A stretch of DNA of 8,912 nt from Candidatus Methanofilum arcanum (GCA_031285085.1 JAITWW010000129.1:1-8912); one strand, 5' to 3'; numbered from the stretch's first letter, positions 1 to 6,640 are shown. Notes: a model not told the origin generated them from the letters alone. A program made the numbers and translations.

Positions 1-2
1 AA

Positions 3-251
3 AAGGTTGTTGCACTTGAACGAATTGATGAGATGCTTGGTTTGTTTTTATCAGAGTTTGATGGCTGCATTGCAGTTCTTCCAGATCACCCAACACCACT
101 TCTCAAGCGAATTCATACATCAGATCCAGTTCCATTTGCGATCTATGGAAAAGATATCGATGAAACCACATGTTTTTCTGAGAGAGAAGCAGCAAAGGGA
201 AGATATGGTGAGATAGCAGGGCCGATGTTTATGCCACTTTTGCTTCGCTAA
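3..251 (+). CDS. apgM: C-terminal end of archaeal cofactor-independent phosphoglycerate mutase (partial)
   Basis: The frame is open from the window edge and ends in TAA at 249-251, giving the last 82 residues of a longer protein. The block LPDHPTP, then RIHTSDPVPFAIYG, matches the end of the alkaline-phosphatase-superfamily metalloenzyme fold of archaeal ApgM, where the DH of DHPTP supplies metal ligands. The family interconverts 3- and 2-phosphoglycerate without 2,3-bisphosphoglycerate, in cytosolic glycolysis and gluconeogenesis. The tail (SEREAAKGRYGEIAGPMFMP) is also typical. Family members are about 400 residues, so most of the gene lies left of the window. hypC follows on the same strand after 132 bases, far enough to have its own promoter. 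The name rests on motif recall, not a search. Confidence 0.8.
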   Translation, partial: KVVALERIDEMLGLFLSEFDGCIAVLPDHPTPLLKRIHTSDPVPFAIYGKDIDETTCFSEREAAKGRYGEIAGPMFMPLLLR

Positions 252-346
252 AGGTAATTGAAAACAAAAGTATCAGAAAAAGAAAAATAAATAGATGTAC
301 ATTGTAGTATACACAGATACCACAATAGAACATACTTCTAAAAAAG

Positions 347-367
347 CATACAAAAGAACATACAAAA
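347..367. repeat. Short direct repeats upstream of hypC
   Basis: CATACAAAA occurs at 347-355 and again at 359-367, a 12-base period or about one helical turn, and GAACATAC occurs at 328-335 and 356-363. They sit 17-56 bases upstream of the hypC start, where a regulator or the promoter could lie. The DNA is A-rich, so chance is a real possibility and no regulator is implied. Confidence 0.3.
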
Positions 368-383
368 CGATTAGGTGTAATAG

Positions 384-614
384 ATGTGTATTGCGATACC
401 TGCTGAGGTTATAGAGTTAAAAGACGGAAATGTAGCGGTTGTTGACTATGGATCTCTTCAGCAGGAGGTCAGAGTGGATCTCGTTGATGTCTCAGTCGGC
501 GAATATGTATTAGTTCATGTTGGATTTGCAATTCAAAAATTGAGCAAAGAAGAAGCACTTGAGACCCTTGAGATATTCAAACAGGTCTACGACGCAATGG
601 ATGAAGAGACATAA
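384..614 (+). CDS. hypC: Hydrogenase maturation chaperone HypC/HupF
   Basis: This 76-residue protein begins MCIAIPAEVIEL. The N-terminal Met-Cys-x-x-x-Pro of HypC is the defining motif: after removal of Met, Cys2 holds the Fe(CN)2CO unit with HypD and passes it to the large subunit of NiFe-hydrogenase. The GSLQQEVRVDLV and VHVGFAIQKL strands fit the small beta-barrel of the family, followed by a helical tail (LSKEEALETLEIFKQVY) as in other HypC proteins. Length is normal (75-90 residues). The start is fixed by the motif and by AGGTG at 373-377, six bases upstream of the ATG. No other hyp gene is in the window; apgM precedes it on the same strand and infB converges on it with 24 bases between the stops. 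The role in maturing hydrogenases of a methanogen is inferred from the family. Confidence 0.93.
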   Translation: MCIAIPAEVIELKDGNVAVVDYGSLQQEVRVDLVDVSVGEYVLVHVGFAIQKLSKEEALETLEIFKQVYDAMDEET

Positions 615-620
615 TAATTG

Positions 621-628
621 AAAAAAAA
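621..628 (-). terminator. T8 tract terminator of infB
   Basis: A run of eight A on the plus strand reads as T8 on the minus strand, starting 10 bases past the infB stop codon. Archaeal RNA polymerase commonly terminates in such oligo-T tracts without a hairpin. It lies in the gap between the convergent hypC and infB genes. Confidence 0.55.
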
Positions 629-638
629 GAATATTACC

Positions 639-2450
639 TTATTTTCCCCAAAATGGATTTTCTACCCTGTGAAGGCGAGTAAACTCTGTTAAAACCTCTT
701 GGGCATCAGGACTGAGGCGCCCGCTCATCTCTTTTTCAAGCACCTTCACATGGCGCTCAGGAAGAAGAACAAGAAGCTCATCATCTGCATCAAATTGACG
801 ACCAACAGCGGCTCCTTCAATAGAGATTGCAACCTCTTTTCCGGCTTGGGCTGAGCTGATATTCTCTTTTTTCTCTTCCATTGCCTTTAATACCCCAACC
901 TTTCTCCCATCTGTTCGAATAAGAGTGGTGCCTGTGCGAAGCGTTCCAGCAAGCACTCGTACTCCAACAACGGCAGGATTACTCTGGCGGAATATACATC
1001 CCTCAAGCACTCGAATCTTAGCAGGTAAGATAATCTGCTCAAAACGTTTCTGTTCAAGTTTTGATTTCAGATCCGTTCTCCATTTTAAGTAATTCTCCAC
1101 AATATGGTAAATGATATTGCCTTCAAAGACCTCGACCATCTCTTCATATGTAGGTTCCTTTAATAAATTTGCAGCATCAGGAAGTATCGGTGTATTAAAT
1201 GCTATCAGAGCACGATTATATGGATCTTTAATCGTCTCAGTTGCAATCACATCATGTCGGGTTACTGGGCCAACCTGAGCGGTCATGACAGGAATCTCAT
1301 GCATCTCCAGCTCTTTACACAATGCTTCAAGTGCTCCAATGGTATCTGCTTTTATAACAAGGCCTTCAGGAGAGAGAGTAACATGTATCTCAGTCATCTC
1401 ACGTTCAATAGCTTTTTTTATCTCCTCTTCATTCCCAGATATGACACGAACAGGAGAGCCTGCAATAGCAGTATCAAGATTTGGAGCACTGACTTTCACA
1501 CCAGCAGCAGCAGTTACTGATTTCACTCTTGCAAACTTATCCTCCACTAAGATCTCAGATAGAGGACGAGGTTGAAGAAGTGAACGAACTTTTGTAACCA
1601 GAACACCATTTTGTCCGCCAACTGCTATCATATTACCAACCTGGAGCTCGCCATCATAGAGGATGACGTCCATTGTTGCGCCAAGCCCTTTCTCCTCTTT
1701 GACCTCAAGCACCGTTCCACATCCAGGGCCGTTCGCGCTGATATTGAGGGCAGCTTCCATGTACCGTTGAGCAAGACCTACCATGATCATCAAGAGATCA
1801 GAGATGCCTTCACTTGTGTGGGAACTGAGAGGGACAATGGCAAGATTTCTAGAAAAATCACTCACACGATCATAACGCTCTGATGAAAAGTCATGCTCTG
1901 CTAATACACCAACGATCTCATAGACTTTATTTTCAACAGTTTCCTTAACACGCTCGTTCTGGGTTGCAAATGACTGCAAAAACCCAGCATTTGCATTTAC
2001 TTTCCAGCCATGAATGCGATCAAGTTTGGTTGCAGCAATGACAAAGGGAGTCTTGCAGTTTCGAAGAATAGAGATCGCTTCAATGGTCTGTGGTTGGAAT
2101 CCTTCTGTTATATCAACAACAACAATTGCCATATCTGCAAGCGCACCCCCTCTCGCACGGAGTGTGGTAAAGGAGTGGTGACCGGGTGTATCAATGAATA
2201 ATAATCCAGGTATATTAATATTTAAATTTTTCATTGCACCAGACATATTCATGATTGTATCGATTGGTACAATTGTTGCACCAATGTGTTGTGTAATAGA
2301 TCCTGCCTCGCCTGCAACTACAGAAGATCCACGAATTCTATCAAGAAGCGATGTTTTTCCATGATCTACATGACCCAGAACGCATACAATGGGTGTTCGA
2401 ATTCCGTGAACCGAGCTCGCTGGATTTTCCTTTTTTGTTTTTTTTGCCAT
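639..2450 (-). CDS. infB: Translation initiation factor aIF5B (IF-2 family GTPase)
   Basis: A GTPase that promotes ribosomal subunit joining and initiator-tRNA placement. Numbering from the preferred start (603 residues): G1 GHVDHGKT at 26-33, switch I region SITQHIGAT at 51-59, G3 DTPG at 87-90, G4-like TKLD at 141-144, G5-like SSHTSEG at 209-215, then the beta-barrel and helical domains and an ending with NPFWG, as usual for the archaeal/eukaryal class. Length is normal for archaeal aIF5B without an intein. The ATG at 2456 has GAGAGG (2457-2462) directly touching it, whereas the ATG at 2450 (MAKKTKKE) has the same site six bases away, so 2450 is preferred; the longer form would add Met-Val. 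Odd point: the G4 motif has Thr where NKxD is usual. It is monocistronic as far as visible, divergent from the TPR gene. Confidence 0.97.
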   Translation of the reverse strand: MAKKTKKENPASSVHGIRTPIVCVLGHVDHGKTSLLDRIRGSSVVAGEAGSITQHIGATIVPIDTIMNMSGAMKNLNINIPGLLFIDTPGHHSFTTLRARGGALADMAIVVVDITEGFQPQTIEAISILRNCKTPFVIAATKLDRIHGWKVNANAGFLQSFATQNERVKETVENKVYEIVGVLAEHDFSSERYDRVSDFSRNLAIVPLSSHTSEGISDLLMIMVGLAQRYMEAALNISANGPGCGTVLEVKEEKGLGATMDVILYDGELQVGNMIAVGGQNGVLVTKVRSLLQPRPLSEILVEDKFARVKSVTAAAGVKVSAPNLDTAIAGSPVRVISGNEEEIKKAIEREMTEIHVTLSPEGLVIKADTIGALEALCKELEMHEIPVMTAQVGPVTRHDVIATETIKDPYNRALIAFNTPILPDAANLLKEPTYEEMVEVFEGNIIYHIVENYLKWRTDLKSKLEQKRFEQIILPAKIRVLEGCIFRQSNPAVVGVRVLAGTLRTGTTLIRTDGRKVGVLKAMEEKKENISSAQAGKEVAISIEGAAVGRQFDADDELLVLLPERHVKVLEKEMSGRLSPDAQEVLTEFTRLHRVENPFWGK

Positions 2451-2650
2451 TACCATCCTCTCTTTTCACGTATTTTTTTCGTATGCATGAGTACGATTTC
2501 AATGTCCATGAAGCTGATGCCCCATCTCAGTCTTGTGCATTGCAACAAAAAATTGCAAAGATAGGATACATAAAAGGCGTACTAGCACGAATAAAGAGAT
2601 CAAGAATGCACGACAGATAGAAATCTCTGTTCAATATGTACGCAAGAGAC

Positions 2651-2658
2651 CTATATTA
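2651..2658 (+). promoter_or_regulatory. Possible TATA box of the TPR gene
   Basis: CTATATTA lies 39-46 bases upstream of the ATG at 2697. With the usual archaeal spacing of about 25 bases, transcription would begin near 2680, leaving a short leader that just contains the GGAGAGG site at 2684-2690. The 240-base divergent gap back to infB otherwise shows only a weak T/A-rich TATA-like stretch near 2564-2573 for the minus strand. Confidence 0.35.
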
Positions 2659-2696
2659 GAGTATGGAGACTAAACCGCTTGCTGGAGAGGATCATT

Positions 2697-3317
2697 ATGA
2701 GAGGCAATTTAAAGCATGATAGTCCATATATAATCATGAGAAGATCCTTTGGATATGTAGTCGGTATACTCATTTGTTGTATCTGCTTATCTGTCCAGCC
2801 AATAGCAGCTGCTGAGTTCACAGAAGAAGAGTTATTACATCCTGAATCTCTGAGTGCTGAAGACTGGTTTGAAATTGGCAATATTTTCTTTGATAATGGC
2901 GAACTAAGTGATGCAGTTGGTTCATGGCATAATGCAATGTATCTTGATCCAGAGCTCGCCGCAAATGCATGGTACAATATCGGACTTGCATATGCTGCGG
3001 TTGAGCAGTACAGTGATGCAATCGAAGCATGGGAGAATACTGTTGCAATTCAACCAGATTCTGCAATGGCATATGACAACCTAGGTACTGCATATGGAAT
3101 TATTGGCATGGCTGATAAATCGCTTGAAGCATATGATAAGGCCATAGCAATCGCCCCAGATGAACCAAAATATAAAGCTGATCGCGCTACTCTGATCGCA
3201 GCTCTTGGTGGAGCACCTGCAGAAGAGAAGAAAACACCACTCAGTCAACTTGTGAGTATTGCTGCATTATGTGGTGCTATAATTTGCATCATACATATAA
3301 ATAAAAAACAAAAATGA
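2697..3317 (+). CDS. Membrane-anchored or exported TPR protein
   Basis: 206 residues from the ATG at 2697, which has GGAGAGG (2684-2690) six bases upstream; a TTG at 2679 in the same frame would add six residues but has no ribosome site. An N-terminal hydrophobic segment (about 18-39, ending PIAAAEF) looks like a signal peptide or anchor. Three consecutive tetratricopeptide repeats follow at about 54-87, 88-121 and 122-156, with the W/Y-x-x-[IL]-G-x-x-[FY] and A-[IV]-x-x-[WY]-x-x-A pattern and DPE/QPD/APD turns. A second hydrophobic stretch (about 185-201) precedes the basic tail NKKQK, so the protein probably has its TPR domain outside the cell held by a C-terminal membrane anchor. TPRs bind protein partners; which one cannot be told from here. 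Neither neighbour (infB divergent, hppA convergent) suggests a pathway. Confidence 0.88.
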   Translation: MRGNLKHDSPYIIMRRSFGYVVGILICCICLSVQPIAAAEFTEEELLHPESLSAEDWFEIGNIFFDNGELSDAVGSWHNAMYLDPELAANAWYNIGLAYAAVEQYSDAIEAWENTVAIQPDSAMAYDNLGTAYGIIGMADKSLEAYDKAIAIAPDEPKYKADRATLIAALGGAPAEEKKTPLSQLVSIAALCGAIICIIHINKKQK

Positions 3318-3396
3318 ATTTACACTTATTATTTTCATTCAATTACTATCTTTCAACAACTGATACAGAACAATAAAATGACCACCCCCCCACAAG

Positions 3397-3406
3397 TTTC
3401 TTTTTT
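3397..3406 (+). terminator. T-rich tract, possible terminator of the TPR gene
   Basis: TTTCTTTTTT lies about 80 bases after the TPR stop codon. A weaker T-rich stretch occurs nearer the stop (about 3327-3337). Either could end the transcript; no hairpin supports the choice. Confidence 0.35.
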
Positions 3407-3527
3407 CCTCTATCATAATCAATGATGTTGAAAAGTTCGCTAAGCACAAGCGAGAACACATTTACCGTGAGCCACCCTCCTCGGATGACTTAGAAGGGAT
3501 CAGGGATCAAACATCCGAACTTGAGAG

Positions 3528-3578
3528 TAACCAGGGGACAGCAAAGACGCAAATGAACAACCATTCGGCGGGCATGCG
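3528..3578 (+). repeat. 51-base repeated motif, copy 1
   Basis: This stretch aligns without gaps with 3822-3872. The last 37 bases (3542-3578 and 3836-3872) differ at only two positions, and the first part shares the pattern TAAC-x-AGG-x-G. The shared core contains GACGCAAATGAACAACC. Copy 1 lies at the 3' end of the GC-rich island. Confidence 0.75.
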
Positions 3579-3699
3579 GGCAAAGTGAGCTCACCACAAT
3601 GAGTTCTACTAAATTTTTGTAGCTGTTCAGCCCCTCAACAACCTTGATGTCGAAATGTGCTGATAGTTGAAGAACGAGTATAGGTTACTTTTTCAATAA

Positions 3700-3820
3700 C
3701 ACTACAGCGCTAACTAGGATTAAAAATGTACCAAAAAGGAGAAATGTCATGCTATCATCACGAACAGACGGCACGATAGGTTCTATTTCTTTTTGTACAG
3801 TATTAGCTAGCGCTGTAGTG
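3700..3820. mobile_element. 121-base imperfect hairpin element with 17-base inverted ends
   Basis: CACTACAGCGCTAACTA at 3700-3716 is the inverse complement of 3804-3820 with one mismatch. Pairing continues inward: TGTAC 3727-3731 with GTACA 3795-3799, AAAAAG 3733-3738 with CTTTTT 3789-3794, AAAT 3742-3745 with ATTT 3785-3788, and CTATC 3752-3756 with GATAG 3775-3779. The whole element could therefore fold as one long hairpin. ATAA directly flanks both ends (3696-3699 and 3821-3824), a possible 4-base target duplication, though A/T-rich and thus weak. It could be a MITE-like insertion or a structured RNA. No reading frame of note is inside. Confidence 0.5.
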
Positions 3821-3821
3821 A

Positions 3822-3872
3822 TAACAAGGCGGTATCAAAGACGCAAATGAACAACCATTCGACGGGTATGCG
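3822..3872 (+). repeat. 51-base repeated motif, copy 2
   Basis: Second copy of the motif at 3528-3578, offset by 294 bases, starting right after the 121-base hairpin element. The sequence after the shared core differs between copies. Confidence 0.75.
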
Positions 3873-3890
3873 ACCAACGGGAGCATACCC
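3864..3890. repeat. 8-base-pair hairpin after motif copy 2
   Basis: GGGTATGC (3864-3871) and GCATACCC (3883-3890) form a perfect 8-base-pair stem with an 11-base loop, overlapping the end of the repeated motif. Copy 1 has GGGCATGC at the same place but no matching partner nearby. On either strand it sits next to the T/A-tract array. Confidence 0.55.
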
Positions 3891-3894
3891 CAAG

Positions 3895-3980
3895 TGCTTT
3901 TACTACATTTTTTTGCAAAAAATGTTTTTACTATACTTTTTTTGCAAAAAATGCTTTTACTACACTTTTTTTGCAAAAAA
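3895..3980 (-). terminator. Tandem array of three palindromic T/A tracts downstream of hppA
   Basis: Three units of 28, 29 and 29 bases (3895-3922, 3923-3951, 3952-3980) share the pattern TGYTTTTACTA followed by a T-run, GC and A6. Each contains the perfect 14-base palindrome TTTTTTGCAAAAAA. A fourth, degenerate unit starts at 3981. The array begins 34 bases past the hppA stop, so the hppA transcript meets repeated T6-7 runs. Because each unit is palindromic it would present T-tracts to transcription from the left as well. Oligo-T termination is the archaeal norm; use as a bidirectional terminator is inference. Confidence 0.55.
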
Positions 3981-4013
3981 TGTTTTTATTAAATTTTTAA
4001 AATTATAAAAAAA

Positions 4014-6083
4014 TTAAATGAGTAACGGTGCAAAGACAACGGCCACAATTGCCATCAACTTAAGCAGAATGTTAAGTGATGGACCAGAGGTATCCTTGAA
4101 TGGATCTCCAACGGTGTCTCCAGTAACACTGGCCTTGTGAGCAGCGGAACCTTTCCCTCCAGAAAAACCAAGTTCAATATATTTCTTTGCATTATCCCAT
4201 GCTCCACCTGCATTTGCCATCGTAATTGCAAGCATAAACCCTGCACCAAGTGATCCAACGAGCAGACCACCAAGTGCTTCTTTGCCAAGTAATAGTCCAA
4301 TGAGAAGTGGTGTTACAATAGCCATAGCACCTGGGAGAATCATCTGACGAATTGCTGATGAGGTTGAGATGAGGATACAGCGTTCATAGTCTGGAGTCGC
4401 AGTCCACTCCATAATACCTGGAATCTCTTTAAATTGTCTGCGAACTTCAAGTACAATTTGTGATGCTGCACGTCCAACCGCAGTCATTGTGAGGGCTGAA
4501 AACAAAAATGGCAGCATAGCACCAACAAAAAGGCCGATGAAGACCGGAGGTTGCATGACATTAATAGTATCAAGATCAACTGCAATACCATATGCAGCAA
4601 AAAGGGCAAGGGCAGTAAGTGCCGCCGATCCAACCGAAACACCTTTTCCAACCGCAGCAGTTGTGTTTCCAACAGCATCAAGAGTATCTGTAATAGTTCG
4701 AACAGATGCATCCTGCTGAGTCATCTCTGCAATACCTCCCGCATTATCTGCAACAGGTCCATATGCATCAACAGCAAGAGAGATGCCAAGGGTTGCAAGC
4801 ATACCAACCGCTGAAATTGCAATACCATACAGGCCTGCAAAGTGGTAGGCAACATAGATGGCAACACTGATCAAAATGGTTGTTAACGCAGTTGATTCCA
4901 TTCCCTTTGCAAAGCCAGTAATAATATTTGTTGCAGCTCCGGTTTCGCAGGATTTGACAATTGTTAATGTTGGTTTTCGCTCATATGAGGTGTAATACTC
5001 AGTAATCTGTCCAATCAAGAAGCCACAAAGAAGGCCAGCGACACAAGCAATAAACACGGCTATTCCGTACGAACCAAGGAGAGTTACCACAATCACATAT
5101 GTGGCAATGACGGTAAGGCCAAGAGCAACTAAAAGACCTTTATTGAAGGCTTTTTGAATGGAACCCCCATCAGCTTTTGTTGTTCTCACAAAAAAGGTAC
5201 CAATAATTGAACATATAATGCCAGCCGCAGATATCAAGAGTGGAACAAGCACCAGATAATATGGAGAAACATCAGCAAACGCAATAGAAGCTCCATCTCC
5301 TAAAATGTAATCTGCTCCACTTTGAGTGTGCAAGGCAAGCATCGCAGCAGCACCAAGAATCATAGTTGATACGATAGAGCCAACATATGACTCATTCAGA
5401 TCCGCTCCCATACCAGCGATGTCACCAACATTGTCACCGACATTGTCTGCGATAACCGCAGGATTTCGCTGATCATCTTCTGGAATACCTGCTTCTACTT
5501 TTCCAACCAGATCAGCTCCAACATCAGCTGCTTTCGTAAAAATACCACCTCCAACACGGGCAAACAAAGCAATAGAGCTGGCGCCAAGTGAAAATCCAGA
5601 TACTACATTAATAATAGCGTACACTGGCTCATCTGCCATGAATGAACTCATAAAAATAAAAAGAACAGACACTCCAAGCAGACCAAGACCAACAACAGAC
5701 ATGCCCATTACTATACCACTGGAAAATGAAACATTAAATGCCTCTTTTATCCCTTTGGTTGCAGCATAGGTTGTTTTTCCATTCGCATTGGTTGCAGTAA
5801 ACATTCCAATATAGCCAGCACATGCAGATAAAACCGCTCCAATCACAAAAGAAAGTGCAGTAAAAGGATGTATAAGCACTGCAAGCACAATGGCAAACAC
5901 AATAACAAACAAAGCAATGTACTTGTACTGCGTGTTCAAGTACACCATTGCACTCTTATGAATAAAAGCTGTTAGTTTTTTTATCTCAGGTGGTCCTTCT
6001 TCTTTTTTGCGCACGATATTATACTGATATCCTGCAAATATCAGGCCAAGTACGGCGCACACAGGTATAAGATACAACAACAT
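4014..6083 (-). CDS. hppA: Membrane-bound ion-pumping pyrophosphatase, K+-dependent type
   Basis: This 689-residue, about 16-helix protein couples PPi hydrolysis to H+ and/or Na+ export. The active-site loops are intact: DVGADLVGKVE at 187-197, ADNVGDNVGD at 212-221, and the C-terminal GGAWDNAKKYIE (626-637) and KASVTGDTVGDPFKDTSGPS (650-669). At 472-481, GNTTAAVGKG carries Ala476 and Gly479, the pair found in K+-dependent enzymes (K+-independent ones have Lys and Thr). Glu231 in ADLNESYVGS is at the position tied to Na+ pumping; Asn230 before it is usually hydrophobic or aromatic. So a K+-dependent, Na+- or dual Na+/H+-pumping enzyme is plausible, but ion choice needs assay. The ATG at 6083 is the first possible start; TAA lies three codons upstream in frame. 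No spaced Shine-Dalgarno site is present, and a TATA-like box about 25 bases upstream suggests a leaderless message. Monocistronic. Confidence 0.97.
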   Translation of the reverse strand: MLLYLIPVCAVLGLIFAGYQYNIVRKKEEGPPEIKKLTAFIHKSAMVYLNTQYKYIALFVIVFAIVLAVLIHPFTALSFVIGAVLSACAGYIGMFTATNANGKTTYAATKGIKEAFNVSFSSGIVMGMSVVGLGLLGVSVLFIFMSSFMADEPVYAIINVVSGFSLGASSIALFARVGGGIFTKAADVGADLVGKVEAGIPEDDQRNPAVIADNVGDNVGDIAGMGADLNESYVGSIVSTMILGAAAMLALHTQSGADYILGDGASIAFADVSPYYLVLVPLLISAAGIICSIIGTFFVRTTKADGGSIQKAFNKGLLVALGLTVIATYVIVVTLLGSYGIAVFIACVAGLLCGFLIGQITEYYTSYERKPTLTIVKSCETGAATNIITGFAKGMESTALTTILISVAIYVAYHFAGLYGIAISAVGMLATLGISLAVDAYGPVADNAGGIAEMTQQDASVRTITDTLDAVGNTTAAVGKGVSVGSAALTALALFAAYGIAVDLDTINVMQPPVFIGLFVGAMLPFLFSALTMTAVGRAASQIVLEVRRQFKEIPGIMEWTATPDYERCILISTSSAIRQMILPGAMAIVTPLLIGLLLGKEALGGLLVGSLGAGFMLAITMANAGGAWDNAKKYIELGFSGGKGSAAHKASVTGDTVGDPFKDTSGPSLNILLKLMAIVAVVFAPLLI

Positions 6084-6103
6084 CCCTAGTTATTCTACAT
6101 TAC

Positions 6104-6113
6104 TCCATATTAA
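6104..6113 (-). promoter_or_regulatory. Possible TATA box of hppA
   Basis: On the minus strand TTAATATGG lies about 21-30 bases upstream of the hppA ATG. At the usual archaeal TATA-to-start spacing, transcription would begin at or within a few bases of the ATG, consistent with the missing ribosome site. Confidence 0.35.
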
Positions 6114-6168
6114 CACACATACACTTGCTACGCCCGCATAATTCCTTCAAATAGTATCTCTCTACTCA

Positions 6169-6315
6169 TTAGTTCAGATTTAATGACTCTCTTTTTAGCT
6201 CATTGAGCAGATGTTTTCTTGTATAAACCCCATCTACAAGGGTTTTTTGAATCATCCCGCACCGTAGCTTACATCCACGTGACTCAAGAGAAAAACAACT
6301 CAGCATCATATTCAT
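6169..6315 (-). CDS. Possible small protein, 48 residues, unrecognised
   Basis: Open frame from ATG at 6315 (MNMMLSCFSLESRG) through an amphipathic basic tail (TRKHLLNELKRESLNLN) to TAA at 6169-6171. Internal ATGs at 6309, 6306 and 6255 are alternative starts; the last gives 28 residues and has GGTG four bases upstream. Three Cys lie in the first 18 residues. It shares the strand of hppA, 86 bases upstream, behind an A/T-rich stretch that could hold a promoter. It may equally be a remnant of a longer gene, given the transposase debris next to it, or chance. No family is recognised. Confidence 0.25.
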   Translation of the reverse strand: MNMMLSCFSLESRGCKLRCGMIQKTLVDGVYTRKHLLNELKRESLNLN

Positions 6316-6457
6316 AAACCATAAATTCTATACATCACAAGCAAGAAATAAATAACCTTTTTATAATTTATTTAATTGAAATAAACTAACAATTAGTTTT
6401 AAGATTATAAAATAATATCTACCCCCTCGTAACCTTCATAACATTTCATCTTTTTGG

Positions 6458-6640
6458 GTGCATCCTAAATTTCGGGGTAGAGACAAATGGAAGTTGTTGC
6501 TCTTATGCAGCGTACTTCATTCAATTGCTGACAATTGCTTTGCAACCAGCCTCTATGATCCCAGAACCGACAAATATGTCGTTGGAAGAAAAGGTGCTGT
6601 AATTCATGCGATTCATAGTCTACCCCAAAAATTGCCACCT
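6458..6640 (-). pseudogene. Decayed fragment of an ISKra4-type transposase
   Basis: On the minus strand, codons from 6616 to 6524 give 31 residues beginning MNRMNYSTF and including VGSGIIEAGCK. This matches the conserved block near the C-terminus of ISKra4-like DDE transposases (RMxYxxF...VGSGVIEAGCKTVI...RLKQSGM). A TGA follows at 6521-6523, exactly where RLKQSGM is expected, and that segment is missing. Reading on in a shifted frame gives KSNNFHLSLPRNLGCTQKD, compatible with the extreme C-terminus. Upstream the frame is closed by TAG shortly before the Met. GGGGTAG at 6474-6480 and CTACCCC at 6620-6626 are inverse complements, perhaps by chance. This is a non-functional relic; the family name rests on the motif alone. 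Confidence 0.6.

Larger units (their letters stand above)
3378..3588 (+). other. GC-rich island: structured RNA or decayed small gene
   Basis: G+C is 89 of 180 (49%) over 3421-3600 by my count, against 11 of 60 (18%) at 3301-3360. Two readings fit. (1) A frame open from 3382 to the TGA at 3586-3588 (68 codons, containing KFAKHKREHIYREPPSSDD) has G+C by codon position of about 56, 39 and 57% from 3424 on, a coding-like profile. It lacks a start codon, but the ATG at 3378 would join it if the C7 run at 3385-3391 were one base shorter, so it could be a frameshifted gene or carry a sequence error. No ribosome site is seen. (2) A noncoding RNA: TCGGATG at 3481-3487 pairs with CATCCGA at 3512-3518, and GTTC/GAAC with GCT/AGC could form a bulged stem at about 3435-3457. 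The stems are weak evidence. I recognise neither a protein family nor an RNA family. Confidence 0.3.

Noticed and set aside
3541..3580. Resemblance of the repeated motif to a GEMM (cyclic-di-GMP) riboswitch because of GACGCAAA and AACCATTCG
   Set aside because: The order of the conserved blocks and the expected stems do not match, and no gene follows on the same strand.
3491..3684. Minus-strand open stretch of about 64 codons (containing HFDIKVVEGLNSYKNLVEL)
   Set aside because: No good start codon and no family recognised; it overlaps the plus-strand open frame in the GC-rich island, so at most one is real.
3895..3980. CRISPR array
   Set aside because: Units are contiguous with no spacers and no cas genes are nearby; it is a simple tandem repeat.
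6229..6248. AACCC/GGGTT hairpin followed by T-run, resembling a bacterial terminator
   Set aside because: It lies inside the possible small gene on the other strand, nothing on the plus strand needs it, and archaea do not use this signal in the standard way.
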